Shown here in pieces: positions 13,546 through 28,264 of a stretch of 64,000 nt of DNA. Source of the stretch: Manduca sexta (Eukaryota; Arthropoda; Insecta; Lepidoptera; Sphingidae); the NCBI RefSeq assembly GCF_014839805.1, contig NC_051138.1, forward strand, positions 3,656,983 through 3,720,982, in the 5' to 3' direction. Both the position numbers and the translations under genes were made by a program. The stretch's first letter is position 1. Each line of letters begins with the position of its first letter. Under the pieces are notes generated by a model. It did no database searches. It was not told the DNA's origin and saw only the letters and a list, made by a program, of their open reading frames with translations.

Positions 13546-13724
13546 GGGGCCTTATTCTCTATCACGCACATTATTTAAACAGTGTGTAACAAGCACGTAA
13601 CACAACGCATCATGTTTAGGACTATAGAAATTTGGCTTACAGAATACCATTCCACGCACATATCTCGAAGATAACATGACACGGCCGCGTTACGCGTTTA
13701 CACTATCATACAGAATAAGGGCCC
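13546..13724. mobile_element. MITE-like element with GGGCC-TTATTC inverted ends (copy 1)
   Basis: Ends ggggccttattctctatc and gatagtg/cagaataagggccc form terminal inverted repeats. The 179-bp interior matches, in reverse orientation, the copy at 37183-37361. Confidence 0.8.
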
Positions 13725-14669
13725 TGTACAGTACACAAGTGAGAGTTGAAAATAGTTTCATAGTTCATTTCCTTAAAACTTCATCTCTAAAATAACTATG
13801 GCTTCATGATGATTCTGTAAAGTTACATTCGGGGTAGCCATTCCGAAAAATTAAAAGGAAATGCAAAGGATGATGTCGTATCGGACTAATTATATAATTA
13901 AACTTTAAGTAGTCATTAATTTTAAATAATCAATAATTCATTGTTTAAGGTTTTATAAGTTACGCACTCTTAATTGGTGAGTGAAGAGCTCTATACTGTT
14001 ATTACTGTTGAGGTTTTACAAGTCAACGGTTTTCTTTACAAAAATAAAGCGCTGATTTCCTACAACTTCACGCTACATTGTGCAAAATATTAAATTACTT
14101 TGTATGACCAAGCAGGTGTGGTAAGTGCCGCAACATTATGCTAATGACCAACTAACTCTCAGTTTTATAAAGTAACTATCTATTAAGCGAACGGTTGCTA
14201 CTATCAGAAAGTACAGCCCCAGTAAAGCAACATTTTTTTTAAAAACGTCAAGCGTGATAGAGCCTCCAGAAGTTTGTAGAGGTAACTTATTTGGCAAAGT
14301 AACATTTTTTTTTGTACCGAGTTTGCCGCTTGTTTGTTCTAGTAGTGCTGTAAATATGCTTTGATTTGCTCGAGATTGGTTCGTCCTTGCAAACCTCAGG
14401 GAGCTCGTAAAAAATTGCCAAATCGTTTTCCAACATTTTTAAAAGAAATATACGATGTTAATCCCACGTTTGAATGGAATATGGACATCTTAAAAATAAC
14501 CTGCCCGAAGACAGCCATATTACTTCGATAAACTGCTGGTTATAGGGAAAGAAAACCAGCGGGTAGGTGAACACCTACCACCTGGAACTAACTAAACTCT
14601 CACATTTTTTTTGTATCGGTTAAGGACTTTCGTATATTAGCGGATACGAAAACACACCTTTTTAACACC

Positions 14670-14725
14670 TTGTGTACAGTAGTCACTATCTGGACGGACA
14701 TAAAATATATCCTGCCTCCAGCAAA
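14670..14725. repeat. Fragment of the 17215-17455 repeat
   Basis: Shares gtacagta.tc.ctat and cggacataaaatatatcctg with 17385-17440 in the same orientation. Confidence 0.5.
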
Positions 14726-16183
14726 ATTTTTCATACAAATCTTATCCTAACGAACATAACAAAAAGGAAGATTCTAAATCAGTCGAACCGTTCACAAGTG
14801 ATGCTCTTAAACACATGGTGCTATATTTATTTACAAAGATTTATATGTTTGATATAAAACTAATAAAAAAACATTCACATCAGATTGATAACCTCCTCCT
14901 TTTTTTGAAGTCGGTTAAAAATAATGTGACGATGTTCAAAATCGAGAAATTCAAAATCAGAATGGTGTTGCCATTGTTTAAGCGATCTTAGCACTTACCT
15001 ATAAACACGCCAATTATCGTCGCCTTAGAATAAATACTATAATAGCATATCGATAAAATAGGTACGATGATACAATAATATATTAAAATTACAACAATAG
15101 TTGATTGCATAACAGATATCAAAGGGCATTTACATAGTAGCAAGTTCACCAAAACCAAGAGGATTATGGCAGCATGCGTTATCAAAGTCATAAATAACTG
15201 TAAATCTAAAACCTTATCAGTGTCCGATCGAACTGATATCATTGGCAAAATACTTTTGGGCGCTGCTTGCTTAATAATACCTACATGTTGATAAATGAAA
15301 AAATATTTATTCGAATGGGGATGTATTTTTTATTTTTCTGGTACTGTATTATAATTAAACCGCCGCGCCGGATGTGGTCTTGTTTATGGTATGGTGTTTC
15401 TTAATTATGGAAGTATCAATGAATCTATTAACCGACGTAAACGTTTCATATGTCAATTTTTCCGCTTTTACATCGGCCACTACAACTCTTATATTATAAA
15501 ACAGAATCGACTGCATTTAAAAATCGTTTATGTTTTCTCCTAGCTAGTTATTGATAGCAGTAACCTCTCTTCAACCCTAAGGAAGCAATAATCACTATTT
15601 TTATGATCATTGAGTTGGCCGAAGCCCAACAAATCTCTAGCCAATAATAGCTTATTTTAAAAATGTAATTTTCAGATTTTATTTGTGTATTTAAATGACA
15701 AAACAAACAATCCCTAGCCTAGATATAGTAAAATTGACCCTAAATATTAAAACCATCTAAACCTATATTACAAATCACCGTTCCAGCACTACTCTATAAT
15801 CGACAGTATTCGATCAGCCGATCGTTTCGCTGTGTCCATCTTCCTGTAATATTACTAGGATTTAATACACCTACGTATGGTTAATCGGATCGTAAACCTT
15901 TATGGGCATTATAAACTAATGCTCGCAGGTTTGAATAGTTAATGAAGCATGAAATTACTAATCATTATGACAAACTCAATATTAATGGAACAGGTTACGG
16001 CTTAAATAAGTGTTGCATGTTATGTGGGTTTATCGTGTGCTGGTCTTTCTGGGTTTTTACTACTGTTCCGTCTATTTCTGACACTAAGCAGGAGTGTGTT
16101 AATGATATAGTTTAATTTTTAGGATATTGATGCCAATTAGGTACATTACTAAGGCTAATAAGTCTTAACATATGACTACATTG

Positions 16184-16400
16184 AGTGGCGTAGTTGTAAT
16201 ACGGTGCGACTGCAGTGTTGAGGTTTCAGGTTCGATCCCTAGGTTAGGTAAATTAATTTTGGGGTTTTTTAATCAGTATGATATGCCGATAGGCTCGCCC
16301 CCTATCACACTATGGGATGGAATACACAAGGCGGAAAGTGGGTGCGCCAGTTGCACCTCTGTCTACATGATAAAAAAAGTGTGTGTGTACAATGTACCCA
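16184..16400 (+). mobile_element. tRNA-derived SINE
   Basis: A box gtggcgtagttgtaa near 16186, B box ggttcgatccc near 16229, then the shared body gccgataggctcgcccccta and ctatgggatggaatac. Confidence 0.78.
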
Positions 16401-16449
16401 GTTAATGAGACTTGCCTTTACACGGCATACATAGCTATGTTAATAAAAA

Positions 16450-16605
16450 ATGTGGGATGTATTGCTATTCATTTATCTACCATAGCCGAATCAGTTACAT
16501 AAGTACTTTGATTATTTAAAAAAAAAAAAATAAAAAAAAATCAAAGTACTTATGTACGTGATTCGGCTATGGTAGATAAATGAATAGCAATATATATCCC
16601 ACATT
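16450..16605. mobile_element. Foldback element, near-perfect hairpin of about 63 bp arms
   Basis: Left arm (16451-16514) and right arm (16542-16604) are reverse complements apart from a 2-bp length difference and a short mismatch (cagtta versus cacgta). They enclose an A-rich centre of about 27 bp. Ends are aatgtgggat / atcccacatt. Confidence 0.88.
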
Positions 16606-17214
16606 ACTTTGTTGTAATGCCAGTTGATACCTGGGAAAATACTTTTCTTGCAATCGAAAGCACATAATCCTCTAGTATAGTGCTCATACGCCGTTTTGGT
16701 TACATACCAATAAGCGACCTAATTCGACCGTTACGCAATAAAAAATAAAATAAACTCGAAAGTAATAGCAAATTAAAACTCATTGCAATAATATTCACGT
16801 AAAATATAGCCCTTTATTACAACGTAAGGCAAACAATTTGTTTTGACTGTTTTGTTTAGCGTCGCCTCACTGCGCATAATTTATTCGATTTGAATATTCA
16901 AAGCGTTAGCTCGATCGTTTCATTTTCTAATATGGGCAATACAAACTCGCAAGATAATATTTTGCTAAAATCAGAAATGTAACGCCTCGGTGTAGGGGTG
17001 ATATGGTTTTGGGAAACAATGGATTAATCATAACACAACATTAAAAAAAAATAGTTTATTACAAATCAGACTTACATAAAAGCGTAAATTATACAAAAAT
17101 AAATAAAAATTCAGGAAATTATTATAAACAACAATATACATAACTATTCCTATATTAGAATGTATAATGTTAAGTGAACAACATGACATTTTATTTCATA
17201 CGTGCAAGGCAAAG

Positions 17215-17455
17215 TGACTTCACTACACCTGATGGTAAGTGGAGTGGGGTCCAATATGGCGACTGACGAGAGATGATTACCCCTCGGCAGTCGACACAAT
17301 TATGCCGGCCTGTTGGAACAGGATATACACAGGCCGATTCTGAAACGCGACGCTCTTCCGTGGATCACTATGGTGGGTTTTAACACCTGTACAGTGATCG
17401 CTATCCCGTCGGATATAAAATATATCCTTCCACCAGCAAATACATATGTAGGTAT
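17215..17455. repeat. Dispersed lepidopteran repeat ('cacctgatggtaagtgg')
   Basis: Starts cacctgatggtaagtggagt, includes acgagagatgattaccc and cagtcgac..ttatgccggcctg, then tataaaatatatccttccac. The last part recurs at 14670-14725; the first part recurs at 29830-29920 and 56580-56650. Confidence 0.65.
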
Positions 17456-20400
17456 ACAACCTCTGTAGTGCAATAGGCGATGAATTGGCTTTGAAATCAA
17501 ATACCCTTATCATAAATATTCACGTAATCAGTAAATATGTGTTTCGGAATATGATCTTGTACAACTGAATGATATTCACACAAAACTTACTTACGTTTTC
17601 CTAAGATACCTACGTACAAAAGTATATTAGAGGTCAAGAAAACTAAAGAATGTATAATTACATCTAGTATGTGTAAGTACTAGGTGTGTTTTAATTTTAA
17701 CAATAGCAATAATATCCCATAAATACATCAACTGATGGCCATACTAGCCCATCGAGTTGCCTGTTATTAATCATTTCATTGCTTAATGAATGTAAATTAT
17801 GCAGATTCAGAGTTCGCGTCACAATGGAGACCATCTTTGTCGTAACGCTTCAGATAAAGGCTTTTGTCTAATTCAAAAATGAGGCGGACGTTACACCGAC
17901 ATTTAATTCTAATGAATATAATGTCGTATATATTACGGGGTTAAAATGTTCAATTTATTATATAAAATGTCCCAGAGTGACGTGATCCACATTAGATTAG
18001 GAATATTAAGATAACGCCATGTGGAAAGCATGAAAAAATATTGTGAAAACATATAAATTATTGTGTGGTATATAGTAAATATATTATCAATGTTATCAAT
18101 ATTATAACATTACATAATATTATGAGGAATTGTATATTGTATATAATTATATGTATTTTTGTGAAATCCGCAGAAAAAATCTGCAATAGGTACTTTAGCA
18201 TCTGGTCGTACTCAACATGTACTCGGATCGATGAATTATACGATGAAATATATGGTATCATTGTTTAAACTGTCATTTACTACAATTACATCTTACACAA
18301 TATAGAAAAGTAAAACAATTTCGACCCTATTAAATGCCCGTTAATGTTTATTTTAATAAAAATACATCGAACATCTAGATTCTAGAGTTCTGAAAAAGCC
18401 ATCACATCAGCGGGCAAATTCATTTAACCGTAGTTTCTCTTCCGCAGTACAACTCCGCAAATTGTGATCTTATCTTTTAATTCGGTTTCCACTAACACCG
18501 AAGTACTTTCTTTGCTTACCTTAAAATGTACGCTGATTACGATTCCGTATTCTTTGTTTATCAGAAAGTAAACATGGTTTCATAGTAAGTGATAACCACC
18601 AACACCCAGGAATTGGTTGCACCGCTCTGTCGCCCCCACGAAGGCTGGGAGGTAGGAATAAGGTACTTTCACCGCGAAACCAAAAAAAGGTAAACAATGC
18701 CAAAGTAAGCATGATACTTCAAAAGTGCTCACGAGCGTTTTGGGTGTTGCCAGGATAGAAATCGGATGCCATTTTATGGAACCTTCGGCATTCTTTATTT
18801 AGATTCATTATTCTTCGGTAACAGTCACGTCAAATGGTAACCGATATAACCGATAGAACATTGAATTACAAAACTCTGTGTGACACGCTGAGCTCCTAAC
18901 TTTACAACTAAAACTAATATTTAAGTATTGATAAAAATGTAAACTTTAATTCCTATTCCAGCTTCAATTATATTATTAAAGCAACCAAAACTCTATAATG
19001 TTTTTTTTTTTTATGTTTCCAGACTCAAGGAAGTGCCTAGAACAGTTGTAGTAAACTTATACCTAGAAAATTAAGTTAGAATTGTACTGCTTATTAGTCT
19101 TATAGACTAGATTGTAATAGGGTACCGGACTCATTTTTGTTCTTTACTTTTATCAAATATTTACGCTATATAAATTATAACACAGAAGGAATTTTTAAAA
19201 TCCGGTAAAAAATCAACAAGTTATAAGTCTTTGAATTTCGGTGGAAGGGGTAATTAACAAGAAGCAGAAAAGAGACGAAATATCCACATGTGACGTCATC
19301 GGGAATTACGACGCGTGCTAAAGAAAGAGATGTAGCGATATCCCCACATCACGCCCACTTCTGCACATTACAATATTTTAAATATGAATTACTCGCTCAT
19401 TTTTTAACCAATTTTTATGCAGTTTTCGCAGGAGTACTTCTTTTTCATATTATTAACCATTATATATAGAATAATGGACAAAATCAAGCATAGGCCGGTC
19501 GCCTATTAACTGCGAAGAACCTGGTTCTCACAAAAAGGAAAAAAAAAATGTTTGCGCGAATGTTAGACATCGAAATATAAATATAAATATTCCAGTTTTT
19601 ATCGCAGTTTTTCTATTAAGTATGATTTTTTTCCGAGGTTTCTAAAAGTTTTGCAGCCTTCATGATCACGAGGCAGAATGCAGTGTAGGTAGTCTGACAA
19701 GTCAACATTGCAACATCTACCCACATTTTACAATAATACAAAAATAAAAAGAATTAGTTAAATTAGAATAAGAATTAGTTTAATTAGTACAAAATTAAAA
19801 TAAAAAAAAACACAATCCCAAAATCTATATTTATTTCGACAACCAAGAACTCTCTCAACTAGAAAAACATTTTCAAATTGATTAACATTAAACACGGGGC
19901 GACAAATGAGATTGGTCAGTGAGGAGTGAGCAATGCTAATCGGCTCGAGGCACGCGTGCGGCCCCGCGGGACTTGCAAGCGAGGTGACGGATTACCCCGG
20001 AATTGGCGGCGACGCGGACGATATTGCCCCAATTGTCAAATGTCACTATCGCTCCACGTTCCCTGGCTGATAAAACGTTTGATCTCGACTCGTGCACTTA
20101 CTCCGAAGCTAAAAAGAAGTTTTTGACGATTGGATTGTTTGTGGTGGGTTTTGGTAATAAGTATTAGTAAAAATCTAAATAAAAATGGTTGCCATGTTCA
20201 CTAGGTTCCGATCCTATAAAAATGTTACAGGTTGTGAATATTTTTGCTTAAATTACCACGCGAAGAATTCGTATCAAATTTGGTAAATAGATCAAGTGTT
20301 TCTTTAATAGGGGAAAGTGCACAAAGGGTCTTTATTCTAGAAACCGCGAGCAAAACCTAGCATGTGTTGATCTCTACGTCACGTATTATGGTATAAACCG

Positions 20401-23400
20401 CTAATTAATACCAACCCCTGTAAAAAGTTACTTTTTCTTTAAATATTACCTCCACTATTATTTAATGATAGAGAAGGACGGTTTGGTTTTTACTTGACTC
20501 TGTTTCAGGCCAGTTGGGAGTATTATCGGTAGAAACTGCAAAATACGAGGTGCCTATTGTACTTACTGGCAAGTACGGAAAAAGTGATTTACGTAAAATT
20601 TGTGTGCCAAGATTTATTAAATAATTGGTTTATTTAAATGGTCGCTTTATTTGAAATTAGAATGATATCCACCTATCCATTACTATACTATTAACATTAT
20701 TAAAAATAACAACTAATTCACTACACTAGATTCCTTTTTTAAATTTCATTACAATATTGCGAATGCATTAGTTAATCGCACAATAATTATTTGCATAAAA
20801 TCCCCATAGATCGTTAGAGAGAACCGCCCACCGCCAGATGTAGGTCTTGTAAATACTTTAATATGGATTCCGTATGCTAATACCGTTTTTTCATAAATTG
20901 TATAAAGCCAGTTACATTGTAAACTAGTTTTTATAAATGGTTAAAAAAATGTGGGCACGCGCCCGTTAATCTCGGGGTGTTGGTGCATTTTTTGTGTAGA
21001 ATTAAAGAGTTAATCAATGTGATTTTTTTGTAGCAGTTATTGTAACTGTTTGTGTAATTTATAATAGTGTGGAAATGATTTAACCGTATTTATATTAGGG
21101 TTGTTCTCATACGTTTCAAGTAAAGTTTATATGTCAGTTGCCATATTAAAAAGCCACTGTCGATAGTCCTCATTCAATGCCGTTTATTTGAGAAAATAAA
21201 TTACAGAATGACTATTGTATTTAGCTGGCTTATAAATTAATGTGACGAGGTGAAACATATACGCTATCTGTTTTTAGTTATATTTTGTTTATAGACTCAA
21301 CCGACGAACATAATTCTACAACTAAAACATAACTTATAAAAAATGTTATAATTTGTTTGCAACTTAAACGTTAAATCATTTTTATTGACCAACAAATTAG
21401 ATAAAATAACTAATTTTCTTGGCAGTGTTATCAAATAACTCATAATTTGAACGTCAGGGTAACGTGTACCGCTACATATTATAATAAACAAAGGACGTAT
21501 CGTAGGTATTCGAGGGAGGTGCGCGAGTAATGATTAATCGTGGCACATGAATATGCATGAGAATTAGAGCTGTCAGCCAGCGCGGGCTCCGACGCCTTTA
21601 AATAATATCAAATTAAACATGTACGCTACCTGAGCAACATATATAAGAAATCGTAGATTACATTTTGAGGAAGAATTTAATAGTTTAGACGCTTTACCGT
21701 TCGATTATATTATTAACATCATAAAGACTTCCGTTTTTTAAATATTGTCTTAAAAGCCCCTATGCTTATTCATTAAATAAAGATTATAGAAAAAAAAATC
21801 GTTGTCGAAATATATCAAGAATAAAAATTAATTTACTTCCTATAAAAATACGTTTGTAGTAAGCGTTGAGGAAAATTCTACTCTGATTTAATAAAAATAA
21901 TAAATCAATTATCAGTGTAAATACGAAAGGCACGTAATTAAAAAATAAAGCCCGTCTATTCATCGTCGTAATATAGCGACGAAACAAATACATCTACAGC
22001 TATACTTTGATAAAAAAATAACGCAACGAGACTTAGAGCAAATGTATTATGGATAACATGTATAAAAATAGTCAGATTGAATGGCCAGAAGTGAGACCCG
22101 CGGTGCGCGAACTATTGTTGTCATAGCAGGCAATCCAAGCCCCAACAATATGACAAAGCATGTTTTACACAAAATTATGAAATCGTGTTTACATTTTTTC
22201 CTGCTATTGAATACAGTTGCCGTTTTACGTTTTTTGTCACGTGCTTGCGTGATAGTACACTATCAATGAAATACAAATACAGATTATATTGACATACAGT
22301 TTAAAATAATTCAGTTTAAAGAACTGTTCCACTAGCTCGTCCTTTTAGGCACCGACCGTAATTCATCAACTGATTACTTTAAGACAAAAACATAAATCAC
22401 AAAGAAATAAAAATCAAATTTCAATAACACAAACGCGTCGCCGCATCGCGACCGTAGAATAAACACGGGATAATTTCATGCGCACCGTTATTATTTCTCT
22501 CGGGGCATTATCATCTAAATCGCATCGCGCCGCCATTTACGGTGTTTAGGTATTTGCACACTATTGTTAGTGGCGTTGTGTATAAAATAAACATTTGTTA
22601 TAGCTGAAGGGACGGCCACAATATCGGCGAGCGGATCCCGCATTAACATTAGAATGAAACAGGCTGATATATGGGCAGCGGCGGCAGAGAGCCGCAGGTT
22701 GCGCTACGGCCACCAAGACTATCGTGTGAATTGTTTTGTTTGAAATGTCTACGTCATTATCATGATTTTCTGTTTTTAGAGGGTACAACTACTGATTAAA
22801 AAAATAATCATAATTGAAGGGTCTAAAGTGTCTGAATATTTTGTGTCGAAATCAAAGATATACTCACTCACTTATCTGTAATCTGTATCTGTATTGAACT
22901 GAATCTTGTTAGTGTTAAAATTTTATTTCTATTTTTTTGTAGTAACCACTAAATTTTCAATCAGTTAATGTTGATCAGAAGAATATCTAACTTTGATATT
23001 TTGTCAACATTTAGAATTATTCATCCGATTCAATTAATTCGCCGATATTAAATTTAAAAATTATATTTATTAATAATGTATTAAGATACCGTCAACAAAT
23101 CGTAAAATGGTGGTTGGCATTTATATAACACATATCAACTAATGCTACGCGCATGTACATTTGGAAATTGTAATGTCATATCTAATAAGTTTTTACAATA
23201 TAACATGTACCATTTTACCCCAAAACTATGTTTACCTACAATCTCCACTACGTCCAAACATTCAATCACATGTACCACGTGACATAATACCCCATTCAAA
23301 CGTCTCAAAATTCCCATCCGAATAATGCAATCTGAAAAATTATATTTGTTTAGAAACGAGGGGGCTAATGAAATCTAAACTGAATTTACACGAGGCGTTC

Positions 23401-26400
23401 AGATGACACAATGAGAGGACAGTAGAATAAATACTATGAGAGGGATTGAAGGTGTAGACGCGCGTGGCGGTGGCGTGGCGGTCACGTGGCGCGCGCGTGC
23501 CACTAAACCGACGCTTCCGTGCCCCCGCGCATGTTTTGCAAAGACGAAGGGCGCTTTATAATTCGAATAGGAAATATTACACGCTAATTTCGTCGCGTTT
23601 GGTGTGGAGATTGATATTCGGTTTATAGCTGGTGTGGTAATATATGTTTGATTTTGATTAATTGAATTCTCTACACATGGACATTGTAGTTTCGGAGTTT
23701 TGGTTTGTACTTTTCTGAATTCAGATTGATGATTTTTTCAGTCTTTACCGGACTCTCCTTTTAAAAGGTTAAGTGTAATGTACTACATAATTTAACTTTC
23801 TAATTTTAATAAGTAATATTGTCAAATATTAAATAATAATTACACAGTTAAAATAAATGCATGTATTATCACATCAATTTCATCATTTCATAGAAGATAC
23901 ATTATTAATAAACACTTTGACACGAAACCCAATGCACGCTACATTTCGTATGAGAGTAATAGTTTAATCAGAACGCGCCATAAGCCATAAATTCAATTGT
24001 AATTATATGTAGTGGAAGTAACTACCGGCGGGAACGTACATCGGCTTTACGAGCCATGTGATTGAGTCTCTCCAACTATTCCATTAAGTGGAGACAGTCT
24101 CAAAGTTGCGTGCTTTATGCCATGCCGTAATTAAACGCTCAACCCGTTTGTCTGCCAACTTAAGTCTTGGATCAATTGTTTTAGCTAAGGAGAAAGAGTT
24201 TGATCATATTTTTGTGTAAAATTTATACGGATCAAGCAGAGTTGGAATGTTGTTTTAATTCGATGGTACCTAAATGAATAAATTTCGTTTATATTTTGTG
24301 TTTTTTAAATAAATTTATTTATTTTGTAAACTAAATACATAATAATAATAAATAAAAACTGAATAGTTTTGAGTAAATAATGTAGTATTTACATGATTAT
24401 TTTCGCATCGGATTTGGGGAAAATTATCAGAATCTGGGGTTTTACTGCTGAGCTCTTTATCTAAGTAATTTATAAATTATATAATCAACAACATTACGCT
24501 GCACAACGCCTTGTTTATTAACATATTGGTCGTATATATACCATTTTATATTGTTCTGTAAAATGCAATTAAACAAAACAATTTAAAATTTCATTGTCCC
24601 TGTGCACAAACTATTTACGTGAACTTATCCGCCGATAAACACAAATGATTAAAGGAACCTTTATCGTCCTACGTAAACATAATTAAATCAACACCGGACA
24701 CATCTCGCCGTATTAATCCATAAATCTTTTTAAACATCACTCATCCAGACAGATTACCTCTGGTACAACGGGGCAAAAAAATATCGCAGCCTCCGATTAT
24801 CTCCCGGTACGTTGAATCAACACGCGAACCCATTCATCGGTGCAATGAAAATATTGACCGTTTATCTTTTGTTTTTCCATTTCGCAAACCTTTCGGTTTA
24901 CTCGGTGTTTGAGCGCGAATGTGTGAGCTGACAGAATTCATTTATGCAACAACTAAAAGGATCCGCGCGCGCTGATGTGTGAAATCACTATTTTGTTTGA
25001 TGGTATTAAGCCCTTTCAATTTTATTTTTTCAGTTACAAATTCATATCGTGTTGTAGGCTCTCAGCAGGATATAATTTAAAGTTTAGACACTTTCATATT
25101 GTTTACGTTTATATGTAAAAAAATAACTTTATTTGATTAGTTGTTAATACAAATCTAACATCCAGGCATTAATTAGGTAATCTATTTAATGTAGGTAAAT
25201 TGACATTGGATTACGAAGGAAACATCCTTATCTAATATTAACATCGTTCGAATATCTTAAAATATGCTCTCTACCGACCCAGGTACATTTCCTCGCCCAC
25301 TCACTATTCTCTAACCGCTCAGCCACATACGTAAGTCGATTTTCCAAGTACCTACCTGCTCTAGGAAAATTTATATTGAAATTACGTCGTCCCAGGTATT
25401 TAAAGCTAGAAGATACCGGAATTTAGTAAATAAACGAAATACAAAATTAGACAATTACCTGGCACATTTGGAATGCCTATGGCATTAAGTCCGCCTGTAT
25501 ATACATTTGTATATGAAGTGCTAAATAAACAAATAAATAAATTACGTACTATAATGTATGTTATAATATGTAGGTACTTAGGTATATTACAAAATGTGTT
25601 GAATTAATAATGCAATAAAAAAATGCTTGTCAACTCCGTTGCACGACTGGAGTTTTGGTACTCCTTAGTAAGATTGTATTTGAAAATGCAATAAGCAAAT
25701 GGGGTAAGTAAACACAACTCCTATATACTAAAAGCGTGTACGTATTTACTTGTGTGTCTAATAATGTCCAATCCAATTCCATTTTTTTATGATTGGCCAT
25801 ATCATTTTTACAACAATGCCGCCAATATCAAGTTTGAAAAGTAGAAGGCGCATATTATATTTAATGGGCAATTTTAATAGGCACTGACTCCAAAAAAGTG
25901 TTATATATGCATACCCTTAAACATAAAAACATGAATTGGAAAGAATATTAAAAGTATTACATGTGTGTGTATGGTTTTGATTATTTTTTGGATTATAGTA
26001 GTTCTACGGAAGTAGTTTTTCTTTTGTACATTTTTTTATCACCAATTCTCTGCTTTGTTTATACTGTAGAGTGGCTAAGTAACCATTAATGCTATTTGCG
26101 ACTTAAGAATCTTAACAGATATTCGATTCCGCATTTTTTGTGTTACATAATTATTGTATAACAATACAATTATAACTAATTACTAAACTCGTACGACTTA
26201 ACTTTAAAGTTAAGAACTTACAAGTTTTGACGGATATTTTATACGCCAAGTTTTCTTACTCAGCCAACTGCCTCGAGCTCAAGAAACTTGCATGCTAACA
26301 CGTGTAGCGACATCTATGTTCATAAAACTCAACCAAATTGTCAAAACTTATCAAATGGTTATAATCTTGCTACTCGACAACAGATGACGCTATGTATGCT

Positions 26401-27889
26401 AAATTAATTTGTAAAAAGTTTACGTTATTTAAATACAACCCTATATTTTAAATATTATGCCACATTTTTTTAAACGCTTATAACATAAATTGTTTAGCAG
26501 TATCTATTATGTCAATAATTAAATATCAAATATTTCATTTAATTAAATTACAAGAGATGGCGCTACACTACCTTAACAGCAAAAATTACATTATAATTTA
26601 CTACGAAGCGCAGTTTTCACGTTCGTTGTTTACTTGCTCTATAATTTATAGCTCATTTATGAATCTATAGCAGAGATTCGAGGCTTATTTACTAAAATCA
26701 ATAAGTCGCATCATTTCAATAAAAGTAACAATGACTTTCAAAAAGCAATATTGCAACTATTTACTTACTTAATAATACGCCAAATGGCAGTTTCGGGTCA
26801 AATTAGAGTAGTCCGATTTAGATTCTATTTTACTATATTCCATTTCTACCGTATCTAAAATATCAGTCACCGATGTACTGATCGGGCCACCAGTTATCAA
26901 GTTACATTTGTGACAACCGTAGCTGAAACCCTCCTTTCGGGCCACCAGTAATCGTTACATTTATGATAACCGTGCCTAAGACCTTCCTGTTTTGTTTGCG
27001 AAAGTAGCCGGTAGTAAATACTAATAATGACTATGGAAATGAAAATAAACCACAAATACGTAAAAAAATACTTTTATTATCATCACAATAACCCAACTCC
27101 AAAACCATTAACTTTTCCATATAAACCATTTGTAACAGAAATAAATACTTTTTTGAAAATAAAAATACAAAAATATCTGAATAAATCACAGATCTGAACT
27201 AAGTTCTCATTTTTCAACAAAAAAAAAATGATACGATGATTGATTAAAGTATTATTTGAGCAACCCTCTACTTACAATATAAAATTGGTCTTTAAGACTT
27301 ACAATATAATCCTTAAACCTATTAAAACTTCTGTATAGAAGTCATTATTTGTCATATTATTATTTGTCTAACTATACTGAATTCTTTACAGTCATTGATG
27401 ACGACACATCGCTTTTAATTCATCTTATCGTTACAAAACGATATAACTAAACATTTTAATTTATGTGTTGTGTGGTTCGGACTGTAACCGAAGTGAAGAA
27501 AATCAAACGTTCAAATAAGTACCTTAATTAATATCAACAAAATTTTGAACTTCATATTTATTCAATTACGTATATATAAAGGAATATATATATTTTTTTA
27601 CTATTTACTTGGTTCTTTGACTAATTTAAGTAATTCTTGTATTGATAAACCAAAATCATGCCATAGTTGCTAACAATATCGAGAAATGGTATTAATATTG
27701 GGTTCTTGAACTTTTTTTAAACAATTATAAAATTCCATCAAATATATTTAGTACTGTTCAGATCTAAAATAAAATTGTACATATTTTTCTCATTAGAAAT
27801 TAACTTAAAGTAAGATACATCACAATAGCTGCCAAAGAAAAAAATTTACCACATAAAAAATTGTGAAAACACTCATGTCATGGTTTTTG
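17456..27889. other. Non-coding DNA with GC-richer islands, no gene seen
   Basis: No coding exon recognised on either strand. GC-richer patches at 19910-20110, 21530-21600, 22430-22560, 23455-23550 and 24640-24980 stand out from AT-rich surroundings. They contain homeodomain, forkhead, GATA and E-box-like words, so enhancers are possible. Non-coding RNA genes cannot be excluded. Confidence 0.55.
26884..26991. repeat. 55-bp tandem duplication
   Basis: Two diverged units start gggccaccag at 26884 and 26939. Both contain gttacattt.tga.aaccgt and end near ccttcctg/ccctccttt. Confidence 0.75.
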
Positions 27890-28264
27890 AGATTTATTTA
27901 CCAGATCTTTGAATAATAACATCGATTAAAGTTTAACCATAACAAGTCTATGAGTACACACGCAAAGAAATGTTAAAAATAATGTATATAAATAAATAAC
28001 AAGAAATAAATGCAAGGTAAAAACAAAACATAACTAACAGACCATGTAAATACATACAATATTTGTATTTTGTCTCTCGTAAAAAAATATACAAAATACT
28101 ATCACTTATATTAACCATAGTATGTTGCACTCCGTTTCCTGCGCCTTAAAAAACAGTTTTGGGATTCGAAAACAGCTACACGTCATGAACAATAATTTCT
28201 TGACGACTATTGTCATCACCATAATTATCATTACCATCATCATGATCATTACCATCACCGCGCA
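27890..28264 (-). other. Probable PAQR3 3' UTR
   Basis: This is sequence downstream of the PAQR3 stop on the minus strand. It begins with a run of ATG/GATGAT-like imperfect trinucleotides (28200-28260). A possible minus-strand AATAAA appears as tttatt near 27894. No coding potential is seen. The true end cannot be fixed from the sequence alone. Confidence 0.4.

Larger units (their letters stand above)
10870..16183. other. AT-rich non-coding DNA with scattered repeats
   Basis: No gene seen. Besides the SINE (12295), MITE (13546) and 14670 repeat, it has a (ttta)n run at 12655-12672 and a lepidopteran repeat edge at 14890-14920. Confidence 0.65.

Noticed and set aside
16932..16982. Short ORF MGNTNSQDNILLKSEM with an N-myristoylation-like start
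   Set aside because: Only 16 codons, with no splice donor or family match. Chance is sufficient.
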